A stretch of DNA of 64,000 nt from Lepidostoma basale. Its lineage: Eukaryota; Arthropoda; Insecta; Trichoptera; Lepidostomatidae. The notes beneath the pieces are model-generated. The model was not told the DNA's origin, searched no databases, and worked only from the letters and a program-made list of their open reading frames with translations. Below, in pieces: positions 21,060-31,362 of this stretch (within the stretch, counting starts at the first letter, position 1; each line of letters begins with the position of its first letter). Location: positions 493,239 through 557,238 of the forward strand of contig JAHDVF020000445.1 in NCBI GenBank assembly GCA_022606425.2. Direction: 5' to 3'. A program made the position numbers and the translations under genes.

Positions 21060-21340
21060 GATGTTTTATTTGTATTTTTATTTTTTTATATACTTTGTTT
21101 ATACAACACTAACTTTAAAAAAAAATTAAAATTACATATCAGACATGTTTCGGACAACCGGTCCTTCTTCTAGTTTGTAAGCGATTTTATAATATTTTTA
21201 ATATGTACCTTTATAATATGTATTACTGAAGAAAGGCCGGTTATCGGAAACATGTCTGATATGTCATTTTAATTGTTTTAAAGTTAGTGTTGTATGTGCA
21301 AAGTATATAAAAAGACAAATAAAACATACATTTTTTATAA
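21060..21340. mobile_element. PLE-hh inverted pair, ACATGTCTG subtype
   Basis: Long mirrored arms (ATGTTTTATTTGT.. 21066 and ..ACAAATAAAACAT 21315) flank two motifs. The minus strand 21140-21173 has AGAAGAAGGAC..GTCCGAAACATGTCTG. The plus strand 21224-21258 has CTGAAGAAAGGCCGGTTATC, then GGAAACATGTCTG. Each arm thus has a GAAAC..GTC half and a CTGANGA-like half. Confidence 0.6.
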
Positions 21341-21734
21341 ACAATTAATTATTTCTAAAACAGCCTTACATAATTGTATTTTTTTATAAAAATACTATGT
21401 ATTTTTATAAATATTTTATGAAATATGAATAAAAATTTACTTTTTTTAATAAAACCTGCCTAACGTGAATTAACGTGAATTTACATGTGTAGGAGCTAGC
21501 AAAATAATTAAATAAAAATATTAAATAAATTGGCATATTAAACAATGATGGCAATGTTCTCAAAAACAATTTTCTTCTATAAATCTATGAAAAAACAAAT
21601 TATATAAAGCTGTTATAGAAATAGAATATTGTTTAAAAAATTAATATACATCAAACTCAGTTATTATGATCAAGGAAATAGCGAGATCTTGGATGTAACG
21701 AGGGTACAGCTGAAAATAGCATTCAAATAACTCA
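21341..21734. other. No gene recognised
   Basis: Strongly AT-rich. A doubled AACGTGAATT is at 21463-21482. Nothing else. Confidence 0.5.
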
Positions 21735-22030
21735 CCTACCATCACGCCAATTCCTTGAAGAGGTAGACAGAGAGGATAGACCGCCATACTCCTCTGTCCT
21801 GACATATCTCTCTAGTGTCATCTATATTCATACATCGTAACTTGCACGCTAGTCGATTTTACCGACTTTGTAGGTGCCGCCTTTTAGTATTTGACTAACT
21901 TGGTCATGCCGTGCTTTCCTTGGTCTTCCACGGCTTCTCTTTTTATTCACACTGCTTGCATACAACGTTTTAACCATTCTTCTTTCGTCCATTCGTTTCA
22001 AACCATCTCAGGGATTCGTTATTATTTTTA
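21735..22030 (-). mobile_element. RTE-A3 3' fragment
   Basis: Minus strand from the LRWFETNGRKK-like region (frameshifted) through TLYASSVNKKRSRGRPRKA, ILKGGTYKVGKID and the REICQDRGVWRS-like end to the tail. A3 is marked by K-R-S-R-G-R-P and a GGH/T-type segment. Confidence 0.8.
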
Positions 22031-22059
22031 AGCATCCAAATTAAATAAATAAATAACAA

Positions 22060-22245
22060 ACACCTCGTATTTCCGTTTATCCGAAAGAGTAGCCAGAGAG
22101 AATGGACCGTCACACTACTCTATCCTTATACAGCTCTCTAACTTCCTCAAAATACATACAGCGAGTCATACACGTACGTCGATTCTACCGACCTCTAACA
22201 AGGCCGACCTTTAAATTTAGTTAATTTGGTCATGCCATGTTTTCC
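22060..22245 (-). mobile_element. RTE-A1 3' end fragment
   Basis: Minus-strand copy of only the final 185 bp: GKHGMTKLTKFKGRPC-like decayed coding, CMYFEEVRELYKD and the SILSGYSFG-type end. The plus-strand flank CAAACACCTCG replaces the usual tail. Confidence 0.75.
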
Positions 22246-22454
22246 TGAAGAAGTTCCTAAAGTCCAAGCACTTGTCCAGTAACAATAATCTACGCATTTG
22301 AAACATCATCAACAAAGCCGGTGTGATTTGTCGCTTGGAGTCAATATCCCTGAAAGAATAACAAATCAGTCAAAGTACTCGTATCATTATATTGAAATAT
22401 TGCTTATTGCCAGAGGGAGCTTTTGTGTAAATAATGGAAGCTTACTTCAATGTA

Positions 22455-23105
22455 GTCTTCTTCTTCCGGTACCGTGTCAGGTTCCCTCAACGTTGGGGAT
22501 CACTGCAGCAAAGGCATCTCTGTCCTGCGCCACTTGGAACAGGTTCTGGACTCTGGTCATTCCTATCCAATCTTTTACGTTCTGCAACCAGAACAACTGC
22601 CTTCTTCCAACTCCCCGACGTCCCTCTACTTTACCCAATTTCAGTTAAAGGAGGTGGTATTTTTTTCCCCTTAGCACATGACCCAAATATGAGACCTTTC
22701 TCATTTTCACACTCGACAACAGCTCTCTATTGGCTCTGGCTCTCTGTAGTACGTCTGCATTATTTATTGTAGGGTAATATACAGTGATTGTTAATACAAA
22801 TGCAAAATGAACAAACTAACAGTTAAATGAAGGTTACCCGCCGCTTACCCGAAGCTGTTATAGGACGCAGCGGCGCCCCTTCGTCAGCTTCGCTTAAACA
22901 ATCCCTAGGCCCGCCCCCCATCCACGCAGGACTTACATTAGCTGGAGAATGCACCATTCCAGAAAAAAAAGCAAAAGGGTATCTTGGCCACATTTAATCC
23001 AGTTTAATTTCAATCCACTTCTATGTCCCAATCTAACAAAACAACGTCTGCATTACTGACCCTATCGGTCCACGGAATACGTAGCATTCTGGACCTCCAA
23101 CCTTA
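22455..23105 (-). mobile_element. RTE-F 3' part, split by SINE-Z
   Basis: 22455-22762 and 23044-23105 form one minus-strand RTE-F copy: an MLRIPWTDRVSN-like segment at 23044-23105, then RVRRRANREL-like, GKVEGRRGVGRRQLFWLQNV, QVAQDRDAFAAVIPNVEGT and the AGAAGAAG end. ACGTCTGCATTA is duplicated on both sides of the insertion. Confidence 0.82.
22763..23043 (-). repeat. SINE-Z, 281 bp, nested with 12-bp TSD
   Basis: Flanked by ACGTCTGCATTA at 22751-22762 and 23044-23055. In the minus orientation it has GATTAAATGTGGCCAAG, a CCTTTTGC block, GGGGGGCGGGCC, a conserved central GCTGACGAAGGGGCGCCGCT and CCTATAACAGC block, and ends in ACAATAAA. A second copy at 16060-16256 shares these blocks. The 12-bp duplication points to LINE-mediated retroposition. 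No clear tRNA boxes were found. Confidence 0.75.
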
Positions 23106-23574
23106 AACTATTATTATTTGAGACATACCAAATAAAACCATTTAGAAAATACCAAGTTACTAATGAATAATGCACGATCAGACGAATAATAATTATGGTT
23201 CAGATCTTTTTCTATTTAAACGTATGTTTTTTCATAATTTTATCAAAAAATCATATGAATAAATAAGAAAAGAGTTGAACCCAATTTACATTTTTATATT
23301 TTTAGACTGTGACATAAAAATGTTATGAACCAAACTAAAAAAACAGCACTTTATAAAAATGTATGATTTAAAGAGAACGTGAAATTCTACCTATTTACAG
23401 TAACTGTAATCATTTTTACAGAAGATCACAATTAACTTGTCAGCGAAAATCAGAGTGCATCTTGATTTAAAAAATCTCTTGTGTGAAAGAAAAAGGTTTT
23501 ACGTTTTCTAGATCGATTTTCCATTTCCGTCCCATCACCGTCTCGTTGTTCAGGGGTGTTCAAGTTATAAGAAA
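23106..23574. other. No gene recognised
   Basis: AT-rich sequence; nothing recognised. Confidence 0.5.
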
Positions 23575-23855
23575 AATGGAAATTTTATATGTTCTATATA
23601 TGCCTCCAGTTGTGGTTCATATTTGAATAAATATAATTACACTTCGTATTTTTACAACACTTTATTACACTTTTTATAGACATCTTCGGTTGTAACCCAA
23701 CCTTTTTCGAAGTAAAATTTTAACACAGCAATTTTTAAATTGTACATCGAAAAAGATTAGGTTACAACTGAAATATGCCTGTAAAAAGTGTAGTAAAGTG
23801 TTGTAAAAATACGAAGTATTGTTAAATTTATTCATAAATGGAAATTGTATATATA
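23575..23855. mobile_element. Foldback element (MITE- or PLE-like)
   Basis: Inverted arms: ACTTCGTATTTTTACAACAC (23641) mirrors GTGTTGTAAAAATACGAAGT (23799), and GGTTGTAACCCAACCTTTTT (23690) mirrors AAAAAGATTAGGTTACAAC (23751). A short A/T-rich centre lies near 23725. No coding capacity and no flanking duplication recognised. Confidence 0.65.
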
Positions 23856-23959
23856 AATCATAACGATATTCTTTGAAAAACACTCTTGTACAAGTAAACA
23901 ACATATTAACAAGAATAACGCTGGATAAATCTAGAAATGAGCATCAGATATAGCCCAAA

Positions 23960-24215
23960 AGTCGCTCTTATAGCGGAATAAAAACTAGGGAATGTCGTCT
24001 GCGGTGGTACGGTCAAGTGAGCAGGAAAGACAATGAATACATCTTTCACAAGACCCTGCAACTGGAAGACGAAAGGAGGGGACCAGGCCGGCCACCTGCA
24101 ACGTGGATGTCCACAGTTAAGAATGACCTGAAGGCGCTGGGACTGGACAGCCAGATGGATTGTGAGACTTGGTCGTATTAGGAGAGCCGACCCCAAATAA
24201 CGAGAAATGGCTAGG
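23960..24215 (+). mobile_element. RTE-E-like LINE C-terminus
   Basis: The decayed plus-strand frame reads RLRWYGQVSRKDNEYIFHKT, LEDERRGPGRPPATWMSTVK and NDLKALGLDSQM. The R-L-R-W-x-G and G-R-P-P-x-T-W signatures indicate a LINE C-terminus not otherwise seen in the window. Confidence 0.72.
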
Positions 24216-24249
24216 CGAAAGAAAGGATAGGAGTTTTACATCATTGTTC

Positions 24250-24720
24250 AAGAAGCTTCTTCTTCTTTTAATAGATCTGACAATCTGTGACACAGAAATC
24301 ATGTCTCGTCGGATAATGAGGTCCAGCTGTCCTTCCATTTCTTAGGCGGTCTTCCAGGTGGGCCTTGTCCGGAGGGGATTTCATAAGCGGCTGTATATGC
24401 AAGTCTGTCACCATCCATTCGGCTTACATGTTCCCTCCAGTATCTTCTTCTGGATCTACTCCACTGAACGATATCCTCTACTTTGCAAGTTTTTCTTGTA
24501 TCTACGTTGTGGACACGATCTCGGAGAGTTTTTCCAGTAATTGATCTTAGAACCTTCATCTCTGATATTCTAAGTAGTCCCTTGGTTCGCACAGTGTCGG
24601 CCCGGCGTATGTCATGATAGGTTGCACGCATGTTTTACAAATTCTGATATTGCTGTCAATACGCATGTACTTGTTCTTCTAGACCAGATTCTTTAGACAT
24701 CCTGACACGGCAGAGGCTTG
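24250..24720 (-). mobile_element. RTE-C-related LINE C-terminus
   Basis: A minus-strand frame of 110 codons: ADTVRTKGLLRISEMKVLRS, ITGKTLRDRVHNVDTRKTCK, QWSRSRRRYWREHVSRMDGD, GPPGRPPKKWKDSWTS. Upstream remnants extend to 24720. This second RTE-C subtype also occurs at 810-1040. Confidence 0.85.
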
Positions 24721-25144
24721 TTCTAGAAACAATAATTAATATTTTTACAAACGATTTAGTATTATGCATTGAATACCTCTGAGTTTCTGTTATCAAATAT
24801 TACAGATCTTCAATATCTGTCAATTTTTCTGGATCTTAATTAAGATTTTTATCTGCTCAGCCGTCAGCTCACGAAGACAGTTTTACACAATCACCTGATC
24901 GACGAATTTAATTTACATACATAATGACGTCAGAGCGCCGTCTCGATACGCTCAACAGAATCAGCATGCTAAAGATTGATATTTTTAGCAGTTCTTTATG
25001 CTTTGGACCGCGGCACTTTCTTAAAAAAAATACAGAAATCATTTCATGACAAGTAAGATAACTAAGATACCATAACTTATTGTAATACCTGTGAGCCATA
25101 ATATCTTAAGTGATTTTTAGCTGCGTTTAATGCTTCGGACTATC
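24721..25144. other. No gene recognised
   Basis: No recognisable coding or repeat sequence. Confidence 0.5.
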
Positions 25145-25455
25145 TTAAATGTCTTCTTCTTCTTCTTCTTCCTTGTTGTAGACCTATGTGGTCTGTTCAC
25201 CAGAATGTTGCACCTCCTATGAGGTAGACTCCCAGCTGTCCTTCCATCTTTTAGGAGGTCTTTCACGAGGACGAGTCCCATGAGGCTGGTTATGTAATGC
25301 AATATAGGGGAGTCTGGTGGTGTCCAATCTTTGAACATGACCGTACCAGTCCCTTTTTCACTGTCTGCTCCACCTTATAATATCCTCAACCTCACATATC
25401 TCTCTTATTCTAGTGTTCTTCACGCGATCTCTCAGTGTCCTGGCTGCTATCGTCT
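25145..25455 (-). mobile_element. RTE-C 3' fragment
   Basis: Minus-strand copy of the 35825-36200 type: LRDRVKNTRIREICEVEDI-like, then RWSRQ, VMFKDW-type frameshifted segment, PRGRPPKRWKDSWE-like and the ...STTRKKKKKK tail. It abuts PLE-hh sequence at about 25485. Confidence 0.82.
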
Positions 25456-26019
25456 TAAAAGTAATATAAATTTCGTCTTAAAAGTTAATAATGTTGAAGT
25501 ATTATATTGTTTCGGTCAAAACATTGAACTATTTAAAATGACATAATTGTGTATTTTTAATATTAAGGTACTCGTGCTTCGCTTTATTAATTTATTATAA
25601 TAATAAATTATTCATATTAACAATAAATTGGCATTTCTACAATAGATCTGAGCTTCCCTTTATAAAAAAGGATTGATTTTTCAACATGGATACATTTCTA
25701 ACTAAACAGGGTTGCCAAAAATAAAGTATTCGGTGCAATGAAATCTCATTTTATTTTTAACATACTTGTTTGCGGTCTTAGTGAATTCTTTCTGAAATGC
25801 ATTTTACTCCGAGTTCATACAAGTTTCCTCGCCGTAACGGACATCTTAGAAAAATACGTAATAACAAAGTCACATTGTAAGTGATTTCAGAAAACTACTT
25901 ACTTCGGATTATGTGTTTGAGAATGTCAGAGAATAAAAGTGGCATTACCCTTTATTGCTTGAGCACTGACTCCATGTTCAGTCAATGAAAAGTAATGTTA
26001 TACTTTGGGAATTAAAAAA
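25456..26019. other. PLE-hh terminus at 25485-25545, otherwise nothing
   Basis: AATGTTGAAGTATTATATTG and TTTCGGTCAAAACATTGAAC match the outer end of PLE-hh copies (18643, 63125). The rest is unrecognised. Confidence 0.5.
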
Positions 26020-26335
26020 CGATTTTTTAATAAAAAATATTTAAAAACACGACATGTTTCGGAGGATACCTCCATGGTGTAAAAATATACAAAAACTAAA
26101 CAAAGAAAGACTATCAAATGATTTTACTGAAATCTCTTGATGGAAGTTCATTTTAAATAATAATTAAATAAAACGATGTTTTTTAAACTACTTCCACTTT
26201 TGTCTTTATTTAGACAGCGACCGGTTTCGCCAGGCTCGCTGGCATTGACAAACCAGTCGCTGTCTAAATAAAGACAAATTTGGAAGTCGTTTTATTTAAT
26301 TAAAAAACATCGTTTTATTTAATTATTAAAGAAAG
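26020..26335. mobile_element. Two PLE-hh copies
   Basis: 26020-26135 carries a minus-strand GGAGGTATCCTCCGAAACAT GTCG motif (helix II GGAGG/CCTCC) whose CTGANGA half is lost. 26150-26335 is a foldback of the ACCGGTCG subtype, with GACAGCGACCGGTTTCGCC (minus motif) followed by a truncated plus arm. The outer arms AAAACGATGTTTTTTAA mirror each other. Confidence 0.6.
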
Positions 26336-26589
26336 ACTAATAAAAAACGCATTTAAAATTCGATACAATAATAGTATTGATTTGATTTGATTTGATTTGA
26401 TGTTACTTACTTTGAAGAATTCTGATCAATCAAAATATTATGTCAACATTATTTTAATTATAATATAAATTGTACAAAGTATTAATCCTAGGGATTTGTT
26501 TGCATCAAGTCTAAAATCACAGGCAACTACAACTACTGCCCCATCTGACAATATCTTTGTGATGGTCATGTTTCTTACCATCACAAAGA

Positions 26590-26890
26590 TGTATCTCTAC
26601 ATGAAGGAGTATGGTAGTTATCCGTGGCTCTATCCCACGGCATTTCTTTTGGGAATGCTCGAAACCAATTCTCTACAGCTTCGAAGAGATGGACATCTTA
26701 TAACCCATTTCTTTAGATTAATTGGGGGATACTTCGAGAACTCGGCTGTACTGGAGGATGTTGGTCTTTTTGTCCCCGATAGATATCTCCGACAGCGACA
26801 GCCCAGATTGTTTTACCTACCAGAACCAATCTGCCTCTGGTGACACCAGTGGGAAGAGCAATTAGTCATTTTCTCAGGGTTTTCATATTT
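26590..26890 (+). mobile_element. LINE-B C-terminal fragment
   Basis: Encodes YLYMKEYGSYPWLYPTAFLL, GMLETNSLQLRRDGHLITHF, GYFENSAVLEDVGLFVPDRY, ending before the 3' UTR. The frame is open for about 80 codons, with a small deletion near FYLPEPICLW. Confidence 0.85.
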
Positions 26891-27114
26891 GTGGTTTTTA
26901 GAAGTGATTAAGTGCGAACTCTTGTTTCAATGCTATATGTCATTATAATTCTGACACAAGTTTTGTTGAAATACAGGACTTTATTCAAAAACATGTTTTG
27001 GATGAACAAATCTGTCTCAAGTGTATAAAATTTGAACTTATATTTGGAACAACTTGATTTGTTTTTTAACTGTACAATATGCATTTTGCATATTTTGTTT
27101 TCAATTGTCTTTTC

Positions 27115-27480
27115 TTTTTTCTGGTGTTACGTCAGGTACCCCCGACGTTGACTATCACTTGAGAGTAGACATCACTGTTCCTGGCAGCTAGAAACAGCTC
27201 ATCAACGCTTCTCAAGCCAGTCCAGTACCTCGTGTTGCTGAACCAGCAGATTCACCATCTGCAAACGTCTCCTCGACGCTCTATTTTCCCCACAATGAAC
27301 AGGTAAAGCAATCCATATATTTCTCTCCTAAGCACATGACTCAAATACTCGTATAATACCAAAAGTGCTTATATGTAGGTCAGCAATTCACTATCAGCTC
27401 TAGCTCTCTGGAGAATATTCATGTTGTTGACCATATCGGTCGAAGTCCATTTCAAGTCCATTTCAAATGCCTTCAGCCGG
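27115..27480 (-). mobile_element. RTE-F 3' fragment
   Basis: Minus-strand remnant: GEKYMDCFT-type, EGRRGDVCRW, QDRE-like and the VNVGGT end with a decayed CACCAGAAAAAAG tail. Upstream it includes an ADMVNNMNILQRAR segment matching the F-type core. Confidence 0.7.
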
Positions 27481-27519
27481 TTCATGATATGATTTTTTAA
27501 ATCCACGATTTAACACCAT

Positions 27520-27605
27520 AGATTCCATTATCTGGGCGCCGCATGAGGTTCGATATTCCCTGATGGTGGAGAGGGTGCAGAAGAAATTTCTGCGATACTA
27601 CGTCA
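27520..27605 (+). mobile_element. LINE-B internal fragment
   Basis: Matches 43820-43900: IIWAPHEVRYSLMVERVQKK followed by FLRY. A short island bounded by unrelated sequence. Confidence 0.75.
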
Positions 27606-28569
27606 ATTCTACGTCAAAATGCTATCAAAGAAATTATGCAAATTGGCATAAGAACATAAAGGTTCGAAAAACCACGAAAATTAATTTTAACGTTTAAAAA
27701 CAAAAATATATTTTAACACCTGATGATGTCATAAAAAATAATAATAAAAATTGTGATACCATGAAAATAGCGCTTTATAATTCAACAGTTTATAACTTGA
27801 TTTTATTTATTTTTAAATATTTTTTTTTAAGGATTTTTCTTCTTCTACATTATATGTAACATCCCTTTTACTAACCTAACAATATTATTGCGAAATACTA
27901 GATAAGGTGTTAAGACTCAGTCTTACTAAGGAACATGCAGAAATCTCGTTCGTGACTTAAGTCTGCGAATCGAGAACTTCCTCTTTAATCTGACACATCT
28001 CGACCGCCGTGTTATCGCCCGAATAAACTTTGGGTATCTCTGATCTGACACGCGGCCCGCGCACAACTTTGAGAGCCGTTGATCCGACACATGATTTGCG
28101 CCTGGTAGGTGTAGCTACCCACAGACGCTATGTCAGGGTCGATGCCGCGCCGTACCCTTTGTCATGTTAATGGCGCAATTTCAATTTTGCTCTGTGCGCC
28201 TACACGCATACCTCCTCGTCGCTTTGTTACCCTGGTAGCCGCGAACAAGTCTAGTTCATATAAGGGTGATAAACAACACGCATGTATGTATATTATGTAC
28301 GCGCATACCGAGAAGGCGTACCTACTTGTTGCGATACCGCGCGAGGCAAGATGAATATTTACATTAAATACTTAATATTTGTATTTTATTATCACCATGA
28401 ATACTTCTTCAAATTTATGTGCTCCCAGTCGCGAGAACCAAAATGAGCAAAGATTTCTTAGAACATTTGAAAGTTTTCTTCTGATTTCTTGTTTTATTTG
28501 CTATATTCAAAGTTTTTCAAGGCGTTTCTTGGAATAACTCGACATAATTAGTTTATTTCATTAATTACC
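27606..28569. other. No gene; PLE-hh scrap; GC-richer patch
   Basis: 27712-27735 has TTAACACCTGATGATGTCAT, half of a PLE-hh motif. 27950-28370 is GC-richer than its surroundings, with a 74-codon open frame of no recognisable family; it may be an unidentified element or degraded exon. Confidence 0.45.
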
Positions 28570-28656
28570 GACCTTTATGTGTGGAAGTGAAGCTTAGAGT
28601 TGGCAGAAGAAGGATGAAAATAGGATAAATGCCGTAGAAATGAGGTCACTAAGAAG

Positions 28657-29280
28657 GTTTGTTTACCTGGAGAGCAGTATTACACTTGTTTATCTGGGGA
28701 GCAGTATTACATGGGATGGTCGATCCAAGAAAGACATCCATTGTCGTATCCATCAGGCTAAACTTGCCTTCAATAAAAAGTCTAAAATATTCGAGTCCAG
28801 CAATATAGACCTGAACCTCCGAAAACAACTTTATAAAAACATTGGTGTGGAGTGTTTTACTGTACGGCTGCGAGACTTGGTGCCTGGGCGAAAGAGAGCG
28901 TAAAAGGCTGGAGGCATTTGAGATTTGGACCTACCGACGAGTTACCCATGTTTCATGGAGGGACCATATAACAAATGAAGAAGTTCGCAGCAGAGTTGAA
29001 GAGAGTAGGCACGTGTTGAACACCATAGCGGAGAGGTGTGCAAGATGGATTGGTAATATGTTGCGACACGAATGTTTCCTGCATAATGTGTTGGAGGGAA
29101 TGGTCGAGGGATCGATTGGCAAAGGATGACCTCGCGAAGAGTACCTAGACCAGATTTACCGAGATATGGGCTGCACCTCTTATGCGGAGTTGAAGACAGT
29201 TGCCGAGGATCGAATGGAGTGGAAGAGGAGATGCGTCGCCTTGCTGCAAACCAACCGCTAGATTGAGACCGGAGAAAGAT
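28657..29280 (+). mobile_element. RTE-F2 copy nested in RTE-A3
   Basis: Encodes FVYLGSSITWDGRSKKDIHC and RIHQAKLAFNKKSK, then after a frameshift VWSVLLYGCETWCLGERERK, RLEAFEIW, SWRDHITNEEVRSRVEE, RWIGNMLRHE and EYLDQIYRDMGC, EDRMEWKRRCVALLQTNR. GAAG occurs at both junctions (28653-28656 and 29281-29284). The SSITLVYLGSSIT start shows a local duplication. A minus-strand relative is at 32290-32955. Confidence 0.82.
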
Positions 29281-29335
29281 GAAGGATGTGCGGAAAAACA
29301 ATGTATGATAAAATATCTAATGATGAAGTAGGAAA

Positions 29336-29721
29336 CAACAAACAAACAAACAAAACCATCACGCCGTTTCCCCGCAGGGGTAGGCAGAGAGAATGGACCG
29401 CCACACTACTCTATCCTGGCAAACCTCTCTAGCTTCCTCCACATTCATACAACGAGTCATACACGCACGTCGATTCCTCCGACTTCTAACATGACCAACC
29501 TTTAAAATTTGATTAATTTAGTCATGCCATGTTTTCCTCGGTCTGCCTCGACTCCGTACCCCATTTACATCATTAACGTATACTTTCTTAACCATTCTTT
29601 CTCCATCCATGCGTTCCATATGTCCGAACCAACGCAGCGATCCTTTCATAATTTTGTTCATTATACCTTCTTCCGCTCTACATTCCTTTCTTATATCAGC
29701 ATCCGCTTTACATTCCTTTGC
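29336..29721 (-). mobile_element. RTE-A1 copy nested in RTE-A3, 13-bp TSD
   Basis: A 5'-truncated A1 copy in minus orientation with a GTTT-repeat tail (plus strand ACAAACAAACAAACAAAACC). ATGAAGTAGGAAA flanks it at 29323-29335 and 29722-29734. At its 5' end the plus-strand sequence 29702-29719 is the exact reverse complement of target sequence 29732-29749, so the element's end was extended by copying the target strand. Confidence 0.88.
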
Positions 29722-30104
29722 ATGAAGTAGGAAAGGAATGTAAAGCGGATGAATGCGTGATAAAAAAAATCAAGAAAGGGTCACTAAGATGGTTCAGACA
29801 TATGGAACGAATGAATAAGGGAAGAATGGTTAAAAAGATATATACAAATAGTGTGAATGGTAAAAGATGTCGAGGAAGGCCAAGAAAGACATGGCATGGC
29901 ACAAAGGCGGCCATGTTCGAAGTAGGAATCGACGAGCGTTCATTTCACGATGTGTAAATGTAGAAGAGGCACGAGAGTTGTGTCAGGATAGAACAATGTG
30001 GCGATCCCTCCTCTCTGCCTACCCTTTCGGGGAAACGGCGTGATGGTTAGTTAGTTAGTCATTTATAAGTATTATTCATTTAAATTCGTTTTAACCTTCT
30101 TTGA

Positions 30105-30845
30105 TTATGGTTTTCGAAAGGGAAGAGCAAATGACAGTTTGTAATATAAGTGTGAACGAAGAGAACTTGGAACAGGTGAGGGAATTTGTGTATTTAGGTA
30201 GCATGTTCACAGCAGATGCCCGAACGGATAGTGACGTCGAAAGAAGGGTTGGTGCGGGTAACAAAGTGAACGGAGCTTTAAAAATAGTTATTGGAAACAA
30301 GAATTTATCAATGAAAGCGAAAACGGCCGTTCACAATGGAGTTCTGGTCCCAACCTTAATGTATGGAAGCGAAGCATGGAACTGGCAAAAGAAGGATGAG
30401 AGTAGAATAAATGCGGTAGAGATAAGGTCCCTAAGACGTATGTGTGGTAGAACGATATACGACAGAATCTCAAATGCTGATATAAGAAAGGAATGTAGAG
30501 CGGAAGAAGGTATAATGAACAAAATTATGAAAGGATCGCTGCGTTGGTTCGGACATAAGGAACGCATGGATGGAGAAAGAATGGTTAAGAAAGTATACGT
30601 TAATGATGTAAATGGGGTACGAAGTCGAGGCAGACCGAGGAAAACATGGCATGACCAAATTAATCAAATTTTAAAGGTTGGTCATGTTAGAAGTCGGAGG
30701 AATCAACGTGCGTGTATGACTCATTGTATGAATGTGGAGGAAGCTAGAGAGGTTTGCCAGGATAGAGTAGTGTGGCGGTCCATTCTCTCTGCCTACCCCT
30801 GCGGGGAAACGGCGTGATGGTTTGTTGTTGTTGTTGTTGTTGATT
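30105..30845 (+). mobile_element. RTE-A1 copy with 238-codon open frame
   Basis: The best-preserved C-terminal region in the window. MVFEREEQMTVCNISVNEEN, FVYLGSMFTADARTD, KVNGALKIVIGNKNLS, LMYGSEAWNWQKKDESRINA, LRRMCGRTIY, GSLRWFGH, RSRGRPRKTWHDQINQILK, CMNVEEAREVCQDRV, ending ILSAYPCGETA at 30817, then a TTG tail. The Y-L-G-S region belongs to the RT thumb/connection zone; the catalytic YADD is upstream of the truncation. It is a transposon remnant, not a host gene. Confidence 0.9.
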
Positions 30846-30983
30846 ATTGTCAAGGAATTTCGAATTAGGTGTTTTGTTGTTTTGGTTGAATATAAACGTT
30901 TATTTATTTCAATCTTTGATACGAGGCCATTACTTGGTGACTTAACATATTTGAAAAATAAAATTAAACACTTCTTTACTCAG

Positions 30984-31139
30984 TATAAACCACATTATTT
31001 GAGCAAGCAGTGCCAACCGGTTTCACTCTGTAGCGAGCTTCCTCCGAACTATACACAAATCTGTTTGTTTATAGCCCTGAGGAAGTTCGCTACAGAGTGA
31101 AACCGATAGGCGCTACTAACTCAAATAAAATGGTTTATA
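30984..31139. mobile_element. PLE-hh inverted pair, GAGGAAG subtype
   Basis: Arms TATAAACCACATTATTTGAG and CTCAAATAAAATGGTTTATA mirror each other. Inside, a minus motif (GGAGGAAGCTCGCTACAGAG and TGAAACCGGTTGG, 31016-31047) and a plus motif (CCTGAGGAAGTTCGC..GTGAAACCGATAGG, 31076-31113) have CTGAGGA plus GAAAC halves. Confidence 0.58.
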
Positions 31140-31224
31140 CATTCTATGTGAAAACGTGTTAGATTATAGTTTTTATTTATTTTACACAAATGAGACAACA
31201 AACGTATAACATTTCTTATTCTTC

Positions 31225-31325
31225 TTCTTCCGGTGCTGTGTCAGGTCTTCCGAACGTTAGCGATCACCGCAGCGAAAACATCTCTGTCCTGCGCCACTTG
31301 AAACAGGTACTCAACTCTACTCATT
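31225..31325 (-). mobile_element. RTE-F 3' end fragment
   Basis: Plus strand CTTCCGGTGCTGTGTCAGGT and CTGTCCTGCGCCACTTGAAA correspond to the minus-strand RTE-F end QVAQDRDVFAAVIANV.. only. Confidence 0.7.
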
Positions 31326-31362
31326 CATGTCCACATTCATCAGTTCATTCTATTATTATGAA

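Larger units (their letters stand above)
28570..30058 (+). mobile_element. RTE-A3 copy split by two other LINEs
   Basis: The outer A3 element occupies 28570-28656, 29281-29335 and 29722-30058. Its pieces read in order: NAVEMRSLRR, then MCGKTMYDKISNDEV, then RKECKADECVIKKIKKGSLR, WFRHMERMNKGRMVKK, NSVNGKRCRGRPRKTWHGT and the tail TGCCTACCCTTTCGGGGAAA with GTTA repeats. F2 at 28657-29280 and A1 at 29336-29721 interrupt it. Confidence 0.85.

Noticed and set aside
22840..22900. Hammerhead ribozyme in SINE-Z (CTGACGAA-GGGGCG)
   Set aside because: The second core strand GAAA is missing; the matching position reads TATAAC in both copies, so a hammerhead is not supported.
30101..30817. 238-codon open frame as a host gene
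   Set aside because: Its motifs (LMYGSEAW, LRWFGH, GRPRKTWHDQ) recur in more than a dozen copies with a shared 3' tail; it is RTE-A coding sequence.
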